From Apostichopus japonicus (lineage: Eukaryota > Echinodermata > Holothuroidea > Aspidochirotida > Stichopodidae), in NCBI RefSeq assembly GCF_037975245.1, contig NC_092576.1:42002111-42066110 (forward strand): DNA of 64,000 nt, in the 5' to 3' direction. The position numbers were made by a program, and so were the translations under genes. Below are positions 24,369-41,302 of the stretch, piece by piece (the stretch's first letter is position 1; the number at the start of each line of letters is the position of its first letter). The notes beneath the pieces were generated by a model. The model ran no database searches. It saw nothing but the letters and a program-made list of their open reading frames with translations, and was not told the origin of the DNA.

Positions 24369-26942
24369 TCAGCAAAGCTTTTGAAATCTGCTTCGGTGTT
24401 GTTTTATGGCATCCTCATTGTTCGGATGAACATAGGAGCTTGCAAGGGGTGGAGGCTCTTTTCTGACAGGAACAGGACACTCCTCTCCCAGAGTTCCACT
24501 TCTGCAGAAGTTGTTGCAAGCAGTCAAGAAGTTCCCATACATAATCTGTAGAAAAGTAAAGATATGAAGAATAATATAATAATAGTTCATAAAAGCATAC
24601 CATTTAGATAGAGGCATTCCAATCACTCCATTTCGGTCAATAGGCATGACACAGTTGTCGGTCAAGTCTTTGGATGCCCAACTAAGGCGACAGCTGAGTA
24701 CACCTCAATTGGTGTGGATACATGAGTCAGGTTTCACCTGACAACTTGTGCCTGAACAATTCCAATATATTTTTTACTGATTACAACAAAAACCCTACAC
24801 CTGTTTGTGCACCTAATATTATGGATTATGTAATCTTCAGCAGGATGTGTGGTCATTGTCTCAGTAGCTTAACCACTGTTTATGTAGTAAAGTAAACATG
24901 TGGACAGAGTAACATCCTGTCCCATTCCCTTGTAATCCATGGTAAAAGAGTGTATAAGATGCAACCTTCACCATTTGTATTCAGTAGCAGATATCCAGCC
25001 AAGTGAAGATATAATATACTCTGTAAAATCCAACGACTTGTTTGTGCCTTTATTTCTTGTTCACATACAGCTGTGACAACTCTACCAGATACAGTATGTA
25101 TATGCTAACTGAAGTAAAGACTGATGGCCTCACCACACATTCCAGACTGCCCCACAGTGTTGGTGTCAAAATTAATAATGATCCTCTTTCCAGAAAGTTA
25201 TGGCACCAATTGATTTTCCAGACTAATCTACTATCAATCTTGAAAATTACCTTGAAGGGTCATCTTTGTCATGTTCAGATGAGTTAACTGATGGAGTGTA
25301 GTCCGGACTACCTGGCGGTTTTTCGTTGTATCCTGATGTGGATGCCACAGCAGCAGACGGACCATCATCGCCACTGTGAGATGGCCCTGGTTGCTTTGAT
25401 GGTGTTCTTGTCTCTGTTGGTCCAGTCAGCAACTTCAATGGTGATAGGGGGACCAGTGAACACTGAACTTCTACATGTGTTACATTCACTGAAAATTAGA
25501 ATACACGCTTATTATACCACACATACAGTAGGCTGCTCTTGGACAGGGGTCAGCTGCCTAGATGGTTCACTTATCTTTTCTGAAGGAGAGCATATCCTCC
25601 TGCTTTATGTGGCTGCAAAAATATGGGCCACTCACACAATGAGCATTGCAAATGACTTCAGCTTGGTTTCATATAGTATAACTACAATGTAATCTCCCTT
25701 CTCTCAGTAACTATAGCTGTAGCCATTATATTTTCCTGTGAAGCCATCAGGTATAGCCTCTTCAACCACTCTCGTCAGGCAGGCGAATATGATGAATAAA
25801 ATACAATGTATATTATGCCCTAGTCAGCCTGCCCGATGTGCAGTTTTAATTGCTATTTTGCTTTCAACGAGTACTGTTTCTAAAATTTTGGCCCCTGTAC
25901 TCACTTCTGCTATAGAATACTCTACAGATGTATGAAAGTTTTCCATTCTTCCTTGTATTACCCTAGCTTACACTTCTCTACCACATTTTCTCCACCCAAC
26001 CCCCTGCCTCCTTTTTGTCTGGTAGCTTGCCCCCCCCCCATATACATGCCTCAATGTTTTACTGGTGGAGATTCCTTGTTTCCCGTTCAAAACTGACTAC
26101 TTAAATCTTTAATGCCTGTCACCACCCTCCCCTCCCCCATTTCCCAACTGTTTTTCGGTAATATCATGCACATGTCTATAAGATCATGCTACCTTTAGAT
26201 GGAGATGTACATTCTGCAGAATCCTGTCTTTATTTTCACTGCAGTTGGTTGGGACACAGCTTCTAGATTAATCTAAGTATTGAAAATTGGGAAAGAAAAT
26301 AAAAAGGAAGTTATGAAAGTTCATTTAAGAAAGCAGTTTGATATGTTTGAAAGTACCTGTCACAAGCGTTTTCTCTTGTAACAAAAATTGCAGCCCTACC
26401 AACAAAAATGGCAAAATATAAGGATGTCATTTACTGTGAAACATATGCGCTATGACTCTTGAGTATAAAGATAGGTGGGAGCACATTATAATATTGGGCA
26501 AAATGACATGTAAACATCTTATACTTGTTATTCTGGATTTTTCATGATGTACCACAAATGAAAGTTAATATAGCCCTAGCCTACGCCTAACTCCATCGTC
26601 GCCGTACCTAATTTAGGGCCTAACTAACTGAACGAAATTATAAGAATTAGGCTACTGTAAGATAGTAATAATACCAAGTTAGTCATTGTTGTAGTAGGCC
26701 TAGGCCAGAAAATACACTTACTCTTTTCCGATCCAGCTTCGCAACTACTGGTCTACTTGTTTCTATATCTCCTCGAGATTTGAAGATACTTTCTCCAAAT
26801 AGAGAAGGAACGGCATTGTCTTGTAGACGGCGAGCTGCTGGTGTTCCAAGTCCAAGTTGCGCGGATAGGAGATAGGAATCGAAACTTTAACTGGTGAAGG
26901 GCGCACTGCACACATAAGATTCGCTCGAAGGTCCAAGCCAAT
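24369..26942 (-). pseudogene. THAP-like gene inside the TTAA element, decayed
   Basis: The first recognised exon (26942-26722) reads WLGPSSESYVCSAPFTS, a stop, SFDSY, then LGLGTPAARRLQDNAVPSLF. This matches the C-terminal half of a THAP zinc finger (W.P...VCS.HF...F, then AVP.LF). The zinc-ligand His of CSxHF is Pro here, and the stop follows. Further candidate exons are 25488-25251 (Ser/Pro-rich, PSKQPGPSHSGDDGPS), about 24702-24602 (DLTDNCVMPIDRNGVIGM) and about 24549-24369 (EECPVPVRKEPPP ... HRSRF). These three are unidentified. THAP domains bind DNA, and here it would be the transposase-side gene. Confidence 0.55.
25251..25488 (-). CDS. Unidentified Ser/Pro-rich exon of the TTAA element
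   Basis: Acceptor TAATTTTCAG, donor TTCAAG|GTAATT, open throughout. Low-complexity, rich in S, P, T and D (TETRTPSKQPGPSHSGDDG). Same strand as the THAP-like exon upstream. No domain recognised. Confidence 0.4.
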
Positions 26943-27143
26943 CTTTACTTATAGGCAGCTAGGCTGGCTGAGTGCACTGGTACTAAGCTATCGCTGTATA
27001 CAGTGTTGACGAACACGAAACTTTCTTGTACTGCTGTGCACCCATTCTCATCTGATATTTTGTTTACTTTTCGTGACGTTTTGTTTACGGCTTTGATCTC
27101 GGTTAGCATATTAGGCATACTTAGTTTTGGTAACTTGGCGGTT

Positions 27144-27304
27144 CCCCCGTGACGTCATTATCTTTCGGAATTAGCTTGGTTATTAACTTAATTAAAACAG
27201 CAAAGAAACAATTGTGGAACTCCAAATTTGGAATATAGGGTTTTTATATGTAGCTTTTCAATTTGTGTAAGTTTGAAGGAAATCTGTTACGTGTCACTTG
27301 ACCT
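27144..27304 (-). repeat. Right terminal inverted repeat of the TTAA element
   Basis: Reverse complement begins AGGTCAAGTGACACGTA and reaches TGACGTCACGGGGG about 147 bp in, mirroring the left end. The sequence between is only weakly alike. Confidence 0.75.
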
Positions 27305-27347
27305 TTAATATTAATGTCCTTAAAGTGCGACTTATACCTAGGAATAG

Positions 27348-28537
27348 GCTTTATTGTATTGCGACAGCTATGCTATTAGTATTATATTAATACTAGGCCT
27401 ATATACATGTTGACCTTCATCCTCGGGCCGACCAACAACATTGCATATGTTTGCTGCTGCTCTCAAGCGGAGAACGATACTAAAATTCGACATCAATCGC
27501 AACCTTTCATGAAGTAATTATTCTAAGCTTGTGGTTATGGTAGGCAAAGTCACTGTTTTATTGAGGGATCTGTGAAAATTTGTTTTCCAAATTACTCTGC
27601 CTAGGACTAGCCGAGTCAGACTCGAAGTGAAGTTGGTAGCTTTTCGTGGAAGTGGCTCTCAGTACATGTTTCAACTGTATATTCTACCCCTAAGAAATAC
27701 ACATTTTTACCATGACAACCTACAGGCAAGAGCCAATTTTACGTAAATAACGAAGCTTACAGTTATTTTCTCTCCAAAATGACCCGTATGCAGTACAGTA
27801 TGTACTCACATATTTGTCAATAAAAGGAAGTTATAGTTATAGTTTTGGGGGTGTTTTAAGGCTTAGATGTCAGAACTTCGCAGTGTCCATGCTACTACTA
27901 GACTAGCAGTAGGCGTATTGCATAATACACTAGAAATAGGCCTAGGCCCCTAGCCCTTTCTGTTGTTTTATGTCAGGTAATATTTTGTGCAGCCAATTCC
28001 AACAGGCTAGGCTGGCAGTGCAGGACGCATAAAACAGGGAAGTCTATGCTCGGTCGACTCAGCGCTTGGAGAGTGTTATATTCAAATAGGCCTACATGTT
28101 CTCGCCAGTGTTATTCTTTGAGTAGGACAGAGGAAAGAATGAGTAAGCATCCAAAATGTGTAATCAGTTTAATATCTATTGACAGAATTGAAATCTAGTG
28201 TAACTCAAGAAAAGAGAAAGAAAAGAAAGATAAACTTGTCTACACCACCTCACCACACCTTCCTTTAATAAAGCCAAGGATAAAGTAAACTTTGTAAATG
28301 GTGATATATGACAGTGAAAATAACACAATTTCAACAGTACTTGTACTAAACGTTGCCAAAGCATGATGTCCTCTGCCATGATACAGAACCAGCTTCTGAA
28401 TTAAAATAATGCTGAAACTTCTTTCTTGTATTATTTATTAGCCTCATGGCTAGCATGGCAACCTTTCATTTGCATGTCTTGCAAACTGATTGCACTCTCT
28501 TGAGCATTTACAGTCTCATTTGTTTGTGTAATCTGTG
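27348..28537. other. MADF intron 1, right of the nested insertions
   Basis: No exon or known element recognised. TAGGCCTA words at about 27395, 27940 and 28090. Confidence 0.4.
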
Positions 28538-29128
28538 CCGTGTAACGTGACCGTTCTCAGACTTAATGTGGATAACAGATCACGTGACATAAAAAGGAGA
28601 ACACGAGGATGAAAGTAAGTTTAAAGCATTTAATAAGCTATTTACATGACAGAACAAAGTATAAATACGAACATAATACATAACTATAGTTTTTTACTTC
28701 AATTAACGTCTTTCTGGACTTGGAGAGCCGAGGGGAGAGTTTCTGCTTATTTCTTGAGTTACCTTAGTGCTAGGCGGATAGTGTCCAGGTTTGCTTTAGA
28801 AGTAGTTCGGCTGGATGTAGATACAGTTCAGGTAGAGCGACGAGATTCCATTAGAGTGTAGTAGATCGGAATTCCGACAAAAGTATAGAGTTAAATATGT
28901 ACTGTGTTTAAAATGGACACAGTAATCAAGCCAAGGAACCATCAGAGGTGTGGCGACAACCTCTGAACGGAACGAACGGAGAAAATGGAGAGGGCGCTCA
29001 ATCGGGCTTCTTTTTTACCCGGAGTGTAAAGGAATGTTCCAGTAAGTTATGAATATTCATGAAGTCCGCAGAAACACTTTGTTGGCGAGTTCCAGTTATG
29101 CAGAGCGCGTGAGCACATCTGGGATCGT
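28538..29128 (+). mobile_element. Probable Gypsy-type LTR with primer-binding site
   Basis: Begins TGTAACGTGACC and ends GATCGTAACA. The next bases, ATTGGAAGACTCGGAG, resemble the primer-binding region that follows Gypsy LTRs. A TATAAATA box lies near 28660. No second LTR or pol gene was found and no target duplication is clear, so it is a fragment or a wrong call. Confidence 0.4.
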
Positions 29129-29196
29129 AACAATTGGAAGACTCGGAGACTTTAATGGTAACTTATATTACGTAATAGGGTAGGTGAATAAGTGGG

Positions 29197-29940
29197 TTAC
29201 ATAACAGCGGTCTTTGACGTTTTCTGTAGAAAGTTGTGCAACGCACAGGTTGCGTTTATAATTTTATCCACATTCTGTGGTTGCAGCTGATTCCTCCTCT
29301 GGTAGATCCTCCAACGGGCTGTAAGGATTCCGAAGGCATTCTCCACGACCCTCCTGGCCCGTGAGAGGCGATAATTGTAAATTATATTCCCTTCACATAG
29401 CTGTTGTCCAGGATAATGCCTCATTAAATTAATTTTTAATGGGAAGGCAACATCACCCACAGCAACAAAAGGTAACTTTCCTATTTCAGGAGCTCCAGGG
29501 AGCTGTTGGCATGGAGGTATATTCAGCTCATTGCTGTCCATTTGCCGTCCTATTTGGCGCCTGGCAAAAATCCCTCCACACTACATGACCCAAAAGCACC
29601 AACATCGATTATAATAAAACAGTACATGTGGTCTACTATAGCCATGAGAACTACAGAAAAAGTGTAATTGTAGTTAAAAAATACAGATCCTGAATTTGGT
29701 GGTGCCTGGATAACCACATGCTTACCAGTAATTGCACTAATGCAGTTTGGGAATTGCCATCTATTAAGGAATCCTTCTGCTGCTGTCTCCCAATCCTTTC
29801 TCTTTGGAACGGGCTTTTACAGTGGTTGAAACTTTCTCCAGAGTATTTCGCACGTTTCCGGAACCATGCCAACTATGGTGGATTTTCTAACCCTGTTACT
29901 ATATGCAAACGACTTGCACGAGTCTCCTCGAGCCAAAAAC
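29197..29940 (-). pseudogene. PIF/Harbinger (HARBI1-type, DDE_Tnp_4) transposase, decayed
   Basis: From an acceptor at 29940, pieces read FLARGDSCKSFAYSNRVRK, ETCEILW, FPNCISAITGKHVVIQAPP, SGSVFFNYNYTFSVVLMA and IIDVGAFG. After a frameshift near 29566 come PFVAVGDVAFPL, NYRLSRARRVVENAFGIL and LHNFL. Family knowledge: catalytic D-D-E lie in AIDGKHV, VDxGAxG and VVENAFG. Here the first Asp is replaced (AITGKHV). A stop interrupts at about 29817, the N-terminal exon is missing, and one frameshift is present, so it cannot be active. It lies in intron 1 of the MADF gene on the opposite strand. Confidence 0.75.
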
Positions 29941-30027
29941 CTACCAATGGAAAGACAAAAATACAGAAATTCATTGTTCTAATTATGTTACTTTCAAGTA
30001 AAATATCTATTTATTCTTTTCAAATAG

Positions 30028-30191
30028 GGGAGGTAGCGCAGAAAAGGTGGATGAACCTAAGAGATGCCTTTAATAACTATAATAAAAAGATGAAGGGCCA
30101 AAAGTCTGGGGACGAATACAGGAAAATGAAAAAAAAAATACCGATACGCTGATGTCCTGCAGTTCTTATTGCCTTTCCTTAAACAACGACA
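30028..30191 (+). pseudogene. MADF gene exon 2 (one-base insertion)
   Basis: Acceptor TTTTCAAATAG, donor CGACA|GTAAGT. It encodes the second half of the MADF domain. Ten A's at about 30128-30137 where nine keep the frame; reading through nine A's gives YRYADVLQFL. Confidence 0.6.
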
Positions 30192-30664
30192 GTAAGTCAT
30201 TGCTATGCATTATCAAAGAGAAGAGTAATAATGATTATTCCTGACTTAATGAATCTATATTATCTTTGTAAACAAGTGTTTGTAGCTCTCATTTTGTATT
30301 TGATTCATGGAAATCTGCAAAGTAGTTAGTAGACTCAGCTTGAAAAACTTAAATTAAAGTTCTTGTTAAGGTTATATGTTAACACCTTCATATTTCCTTG
30401 CAAAAACCTTGGTTGTTAATAGCAACATTTCCTGTGGTGTTTCAAGTTCTATGGAATTGGGTAAAACCAGAGTTTAGTTGAAATTTGCTTGTTGACAAAA
30501 ATAATAAAAGAACTGTAGGTTGGTAGTTTGGATGGTACTTGGCACAATTATACTGTACTGTTTTGCTTTTCATAATCCCTTTGATTTTCTTAGGATGATT
30601 GTCATTGAATATGTTTTATTTTATTTTATTTTATGTTTTTTTCTTTTTTTTAATTTACATTTAG

Positions 30665-31046
30665 AAGGTGTGGTAACTTGGAGGAAATCAGAGCTGTGGA
30701 TCATCTTCCATCAGATACTCAATCTGCGTCCGAAGAACTGGATATGGCATTAGAGAAAGCATGTGGGAGTTCTTCACCAATCCACTCTCACTGCATTCCA
30801 TCTCCCAAGGTGCCTACCCGTAAAAGGAAGGAACATAATCTGGAGACAGATTCTTTCATCCTCGAATATTTTAAAGAGAAAAGGCAACTTCTGACTAAGG
30901 AAGATGATATTGATCTCTTCTTCAAATCAATGGCATGCACAGTGCGTAATTTCCCTATGCACCTCTAATCAGAAATTAAATTTGAAATTTATCAGATAAT
31001 TCACAGAGCAGAAATCAAAATGTTAGATCAACCCTCGGAGCCTTGA
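30665..31046 (+). pseudogene. MADF gene exon 3 with BESS-like motif
   Basis: Acceptor TTACATTTAG; joins exon 2 in frame as Q|RCGNLEEIRAVDHL. It contains a basic stretch PTRKRKEHN and the BESS-like DDIDLFFKSMACTVRNFP. TAA at 30966-30968 precedes an open continuation to TGA at 31044. Confidence 0.55.
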
Positions 31047-32928
31047 AAAAATCCTTAAATTGCATCACAAATATCAGCAGATGAATTTGAAGAAGCAGAT
31101 CGATATCATCTTTCTTATCATGATGATTTTACTTATTCCATATTTGCCATTTTGTATTTTGATATTTCTATTAAATAGGTCAGTCCCGAAATGGTTGGCA
31201 AATTTATGTAGTGGAGTGGAAATCCATTTATTTAAGAACCCATACTTTCCCTTTTGGCATCCCATATTTATTTTCCTTTACAGACAGCAGTGCTCTTAGG
31301 ATGGCATACTCATATTAGAGTCTATATCAATCCGTGAGAATGTTCTCTTTCAGGAAAAGTGCCAAACTGCAGTAGAACATTTGTTTTGATATGTTATCAA
31401 TCAGGGTTTGGTTTTTGTAGCTTTCATGTTTAAGAGCATACATGGCAGTACATGTTGTGCAAAAATTGTGTCAATTCAGGCAAGTTTAGTCTTCTGGCAC
31501 TCTTCATATGCGTGTTCTCAAGAGAAGTTCTGTTTCACAGGATTTTTTTTTTAATTCTGGGTTCAAGAGGAACTATAAAAAAGCCATCATCTTTTAATTG
31601 ATTGGTTCATATTGATTACATATTATTGAAGGAAACACAAATTCTGAAAACATTACAATACAAATTTGAAATTATTGGTTTGTGGTTCATTCTGTCAGTA
31701 GCATGTGGCTGAGTGGTTAAAGGTTAACTTCAGTACTCCATCAAGGTCTCTTATGAATTTTGAGACTGGTGTCAGAGTTGTCACTATTTTAACTGAGAGG
31801 AATTTGTACTGTCCTGTCTATTACTCTAAAAGGAATTTTTCTCTTATCAGCCTTCAATTATTCCATTGGCTGAGTAAATCTGATTACCCAGGTAACACCC
31901 TTGTTGATCAACAATAGTAACAAGTTACAAACTACATATTAGAGGTGAAAGTTACTTTCCATAAGGCAGGGAATCTGATTTTAATTTCTGGTTGAAATTC
32001 ATGAATTCTGGCCGGTTGTAGAGAGTGTCGTACTTTTTCTTTTACCAAATGTCAAATGTTAATTTACAGGAAGTCAACAACAATGTATCCTTTTGCACCT
32101 CTCTCTAAGTAGCCAGAAAATTAGACAATGCCACATTGATATATGTGGGCATTTTATTTTAATACCAAGCATGAACATTTTGCACATTTCAATTGCAATT
32201 TAAATGTATGAGATCCACCCTTTGATAATTTGTGATTTTTAAGTGCCAAGTTAATGCAAACATGGTATAAAAGTTGAAACAAGTGGAAAAGTCATGAAGA
32301 GAATGAAATTAAAGCGAATGAATTTGATATGAAACTTTGTCGTATTCTTGTAAGCATATCATTTTTTTTTAATTTAAGAATTAGTCTCAAGAAATTATCA
32401 GGTGTCATTTGACTAATCAAGGAACATGAAATATGGGGCCAGTGATTTAAACAAAGATTAGGTGTGTTCAATAGTCGACAGCCAACTGTTTAATAGATGT
32501 ATTTCAGCTAGATGAGGCTTATCCCTGGCGGTCCTAGCCTTTGCTTGACGCCCTCTGGAGCCGCCCATGTCACACATTTCCTGCATGTCCCCCACTTTTA
32601 TTTTACTTGGACGCGTTAGCAAGGTGTGGCACAGTGCCAGATCAGCTGTTTACAATGGTGTATCACATTTATTTTTAAGGAGGCCTGCCAATTCACCCGG
32701 TGTAGGCGTAGACTCCGAATTCCAAGATCTCCCAGCCCTCCTTGTTGCCCTGTTCAATCTCCCGTCTTTTAAGACCTATACTTCCTTCCCTGGTGTCGCA
32801 TGAAAAGATTACGCTACGGTGAAGATTATCAATTATTTTTGAAACGGCAAGTGTTTATTGGTAGACTTCATTACTGCAATATCAACGCTTGCTTACCTGA
32901 GACAAATCGCCAATCTTTGACAAGCAGA
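31047..32928. other. Region after the MADF gene, no gene recognised
   Basis: Expected right end of the Harbinger-type element was not found here. Short GC-rich block 32520-32800 has an open frame without recognisable motifs. Confidence 0.35.
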
Positions 32929-39095
<6,167 letters not shown>

Positions 39096-39530
39096 TTCAG
39101 TGCATCCCTTTAATCCATCCATTGTATGTTAAGTAATATTTGTTTGCTACATCCCTTTAATCTATCCATTACAGGTTTATTAATATTTGTTGACTACATC
39201 CCTTTAATCCACGGTGTGCATGTTTAGAAATATGTTGACTACATCTCTTGAAACCACTAAGTATATGTTTATAAATATATATGTTCACTACATCCCTCTA
39301 ACCCAACCATTGTATGTTTAGTATTATTTGTTGACTACATCACTTCAATCCATCCAAAGTATAATTAGTAACATGTTGACTACATCCCTTTAATCCATCC
39401 ATTTCAGGTTTAGTACTATTTGTTGACTACATCCCTATAATCCATCAATTGTATATTAAGTCATATTTGTTTTTTTTTTAAATTCATCACTTTAATCCAC
39501 TCATTGCACATTTGGTAATATATGATAACT
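39096..39530. repeat. Minisatellite, about 47 bp unit, at least nine copies
   Basis: Units of the type GTTGACTACATCCCTTTAAT, then CCATCCATT, then GTTTAGTAATATT. CATCCC starts are spaced 45-49 bp from 39103 to 39430. Degenerate copies continue to about 39800. Confidence 0.8.
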
Positions 39531-39799
39531 ATTTCATTTTAATTCACTGATTTCGCATTTTGAAAAATTTGTTTCTATATTAGTTTTGTCCATTCTGTGC
39601 ATGCTTAGTAATATGTGTTCACAACATTACTTAATCCAATGAACGCATATATAGTAAATTTGTTTACTACACTCAATAATCCACCTTATTCAACTTTTAT
39701 CCAATCATTCCGTGTTTGTTTTACTCAATACGTCTACTTGTATCTACTGACTCGGCATGTCAGTATTATCTATTTACAACATCTATGTTCAGAAACCAT

Positions 39800-41231
39800 C
39801 GAATGATAACCGACATTTGACTCCGTTTATATAATTATTGATATATCACAGTTATAGTTAGTTTATCGGATGACGTCACTTTATGTCCTATATAGTTGTT
39901 GTTTTTGGATTGAATTAAAGTTTTGCTTAATTGCTTCTCTTTGGCTGAGCCATGGTGTGCTTATTACAGTGGCGTGAGAAGGATTTCAAAGGAGGAGTGA
40001 GCGTATGAGGCTAAACTTTCGTGGAAGGGCCAGGGAAGAATGAATGATTTTATAAAGGGGAAAGGAGGGTCCGCATTTGGTTCATTGTAGATGAACACTA
40101 TGTTGGGTGGTTTAGGGGTCAACCAAGGGAATGTTCTTCTTGTTAATAATAAATATGTTTAAACTTCCCCTGAACTGATTAAGATAGAGGCTTGAACCGC
40201 TATCAAAAATGAAAACAATAATAACCCTAACAACAGCAACCCCAAAATAGTCGTAAAATGGTGCATTCTAAGGCATATTTAAACTACAAGTAAGGTCTAT
40301 AGAAGTGGCTCTAAGGCAAAGTTTTGCTATTACATACTTTGTGTGAGCTTGAAGAAGGAAAGGTGGGCATGTTTAAGGGCTGCTAAGTAACTTATGTATT
40401 GATTAGACCTGTTCACTGAGTGTTTAATAATTATAATGTTCATCTTTAACCTGTTATACATCTATTTTTAAACCATCGTATTACTTTAACCTTTTATGGG
40501 GTGTTATGTTATCAATTTACTACCTTGCTACCTCATTATGAGTTTATTCAACAGTGTATTTCTGTAACCTGTTGATTGGTTGTGTAGCTAACTATCTATT
40601 AATACAGCGGACTTGTTTATTTGGTATAGTAACCATCGCATTCTTAAACCTTTCCAGTTGGTGTTTAGTCACTAATATATTACTGAGGTGTCATGTGACA
40701 GATGTATTACATCAAAGTTTCCACATCACATCCACCTAAGCCCAGGCCAACTCTGGAGACCATGTATAATATGTGTTGAGAAGTTCCCTACAATCATGTG
40801 ATACTAATCTGGTTCATCATTCATCATATTTTCAGCTAATTCACAATCAACGATCAAACACTGAGACAACCTCATTCTATCTGTCTTTAAAACGTGACTA
40901 CGAATTTAAAATTGATAAATTCATTGTAGGCGTTACTACGTTCGTGTGATTTACCGATAATTCCATATTGATGACATAGGGAGGGGGGTTGATAGGGTGC
41001 GACAGATTCCTTTGTTTTGAGGTCAGTATTATCTCTTTAATTGTTGCTGTATAATACACCTACCTCATGTCTACATTACTTCATCAATTGTTTGTGATGC
41101 GATGCATGCACACCGGCCTCAAGTTCTACGCTAGTCAGGGGATCGATGCTATCGGTAGTAATTATTATATAGTTATGTTAATAGAACATCAAATAGAACA
41201 TACCTGACGAAGTTATATTTAGACTACTTAC
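39800..41231. other. No gene recognised
   Basis: AT-rich; scattered words related to the 47 bp minisatellite (for example around 40440-40700). Confidence 0.35.
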
Positions 41232-41302
41232 CAGCCAAAGACCAGAACCGAGATCAAGATAATTGTATTGATCATTCTTAGTACAATCAGGCCACCAGAT
41301 GA
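41232..41302 (-). CDS. Cassette exon D (71 bp), probably gene 2 continued
   Basis: Acceptor CTCTCACAG, donor CTG|GTAAGT, in phase 1 and out phase 0. Product VIWWPDCTKNDQYNYLDLGS then GLWL; it shares YLDLxSGxW with other D exons. In another frame the same bases look like a membrane helix, but the exon phase rules that frame out. Confidence 0.55.

Larger units (their letters stand above)
21094..27304. mobile_element. TTAA-flanked DNA transposon (Kolobok-like?) carrying P2X7-like and THAP-like genes
   Basis: The 6.2 kb element starts AGGTCAAGCGACACGTA and ends with the inverse of AGGTCAAGTGACACGTA. TTAA flanks both ends (21090-21093 and 27305-27308). A second inverted motif TGACGTCACGGGGG lies about 145 bp inside each end, so the termini are probably decayed inverted repeats of about 160 bp. 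Inside are two convergent genes: a P2X7 C-terminal-like gene (plus) and a THAP-like gene (minus). TTAA sites and THAP domains are known for Kolobok elements; piggyBac also uses TTAA. No DDE catalytic core was recognised. Confidence 0.8.
20978..27334 (-). mobile_element. 5'-truncated non-LTR retroposon, split by the TTAA element
   Basis: The two halves are 20978-21093 and 27305-27334. The outer flanks are TACCTAGGAATAG at 20965-20977 and 27335-27347, a 13 bp target duplication. The tail is (TAG)n on the plus strand. The sequence is the reverse complement of the 3' end at 48030-48168. Both halves line up with that copy on either side of its TTAA. About 150 bp of retroposon remain, covering the C-terminal end of its reverse-transcriptase ORF. 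Confidence 0.85.
20246..31046 (+). pseudogene. MADF-BESS gene of a Harbinger-type element, split by nested insertions
   Basis: Exon 1 is 20246-20387, exon 2 is 30028-30191 and exon 3 starts at 30665. Exon 1 encodes the MADF start (VEFVRLNPSLYDKTDKNF ... RDIW) and ends in phase 1 at GTAAGT. Exon 2 continues in frame with VAQKRWMNLRDAFNNYNKKM and YADVLQFLLPFLKQRQ. Exon 3 ends with a BESS-like motif (DIDLFFKSM). Two lesions are visible: one extra A in a ten-A run in exon 2, and a TAA at 30966 inside the BESS region, after which the frame continues SEIKFEIYQII to 31046. MADF proteins bind DNA and accompany PIF/Harbinger transposases. Intron 1 holds the MITE, the retroposon, the TTAA element and the transposase. 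Confidence 0.65.

Noticed and set aside
31705-31790. tRNA-like A box (TGGCTGAGTGGTTAAAGG)
   Set aside because: No B box or cloverleaf follows at the needed distance; it is part of AT-rich non-coding DNA.
41232-41302. Membrane-helix exon on the minus strand (frame giving LIVLRMINTIILISVLVFGW)
   Set aside because: That frame needs phase 0 entry. The preceding C exon ends in phase 1, which gives the YLDLGSGLW frame seen in all D exons.
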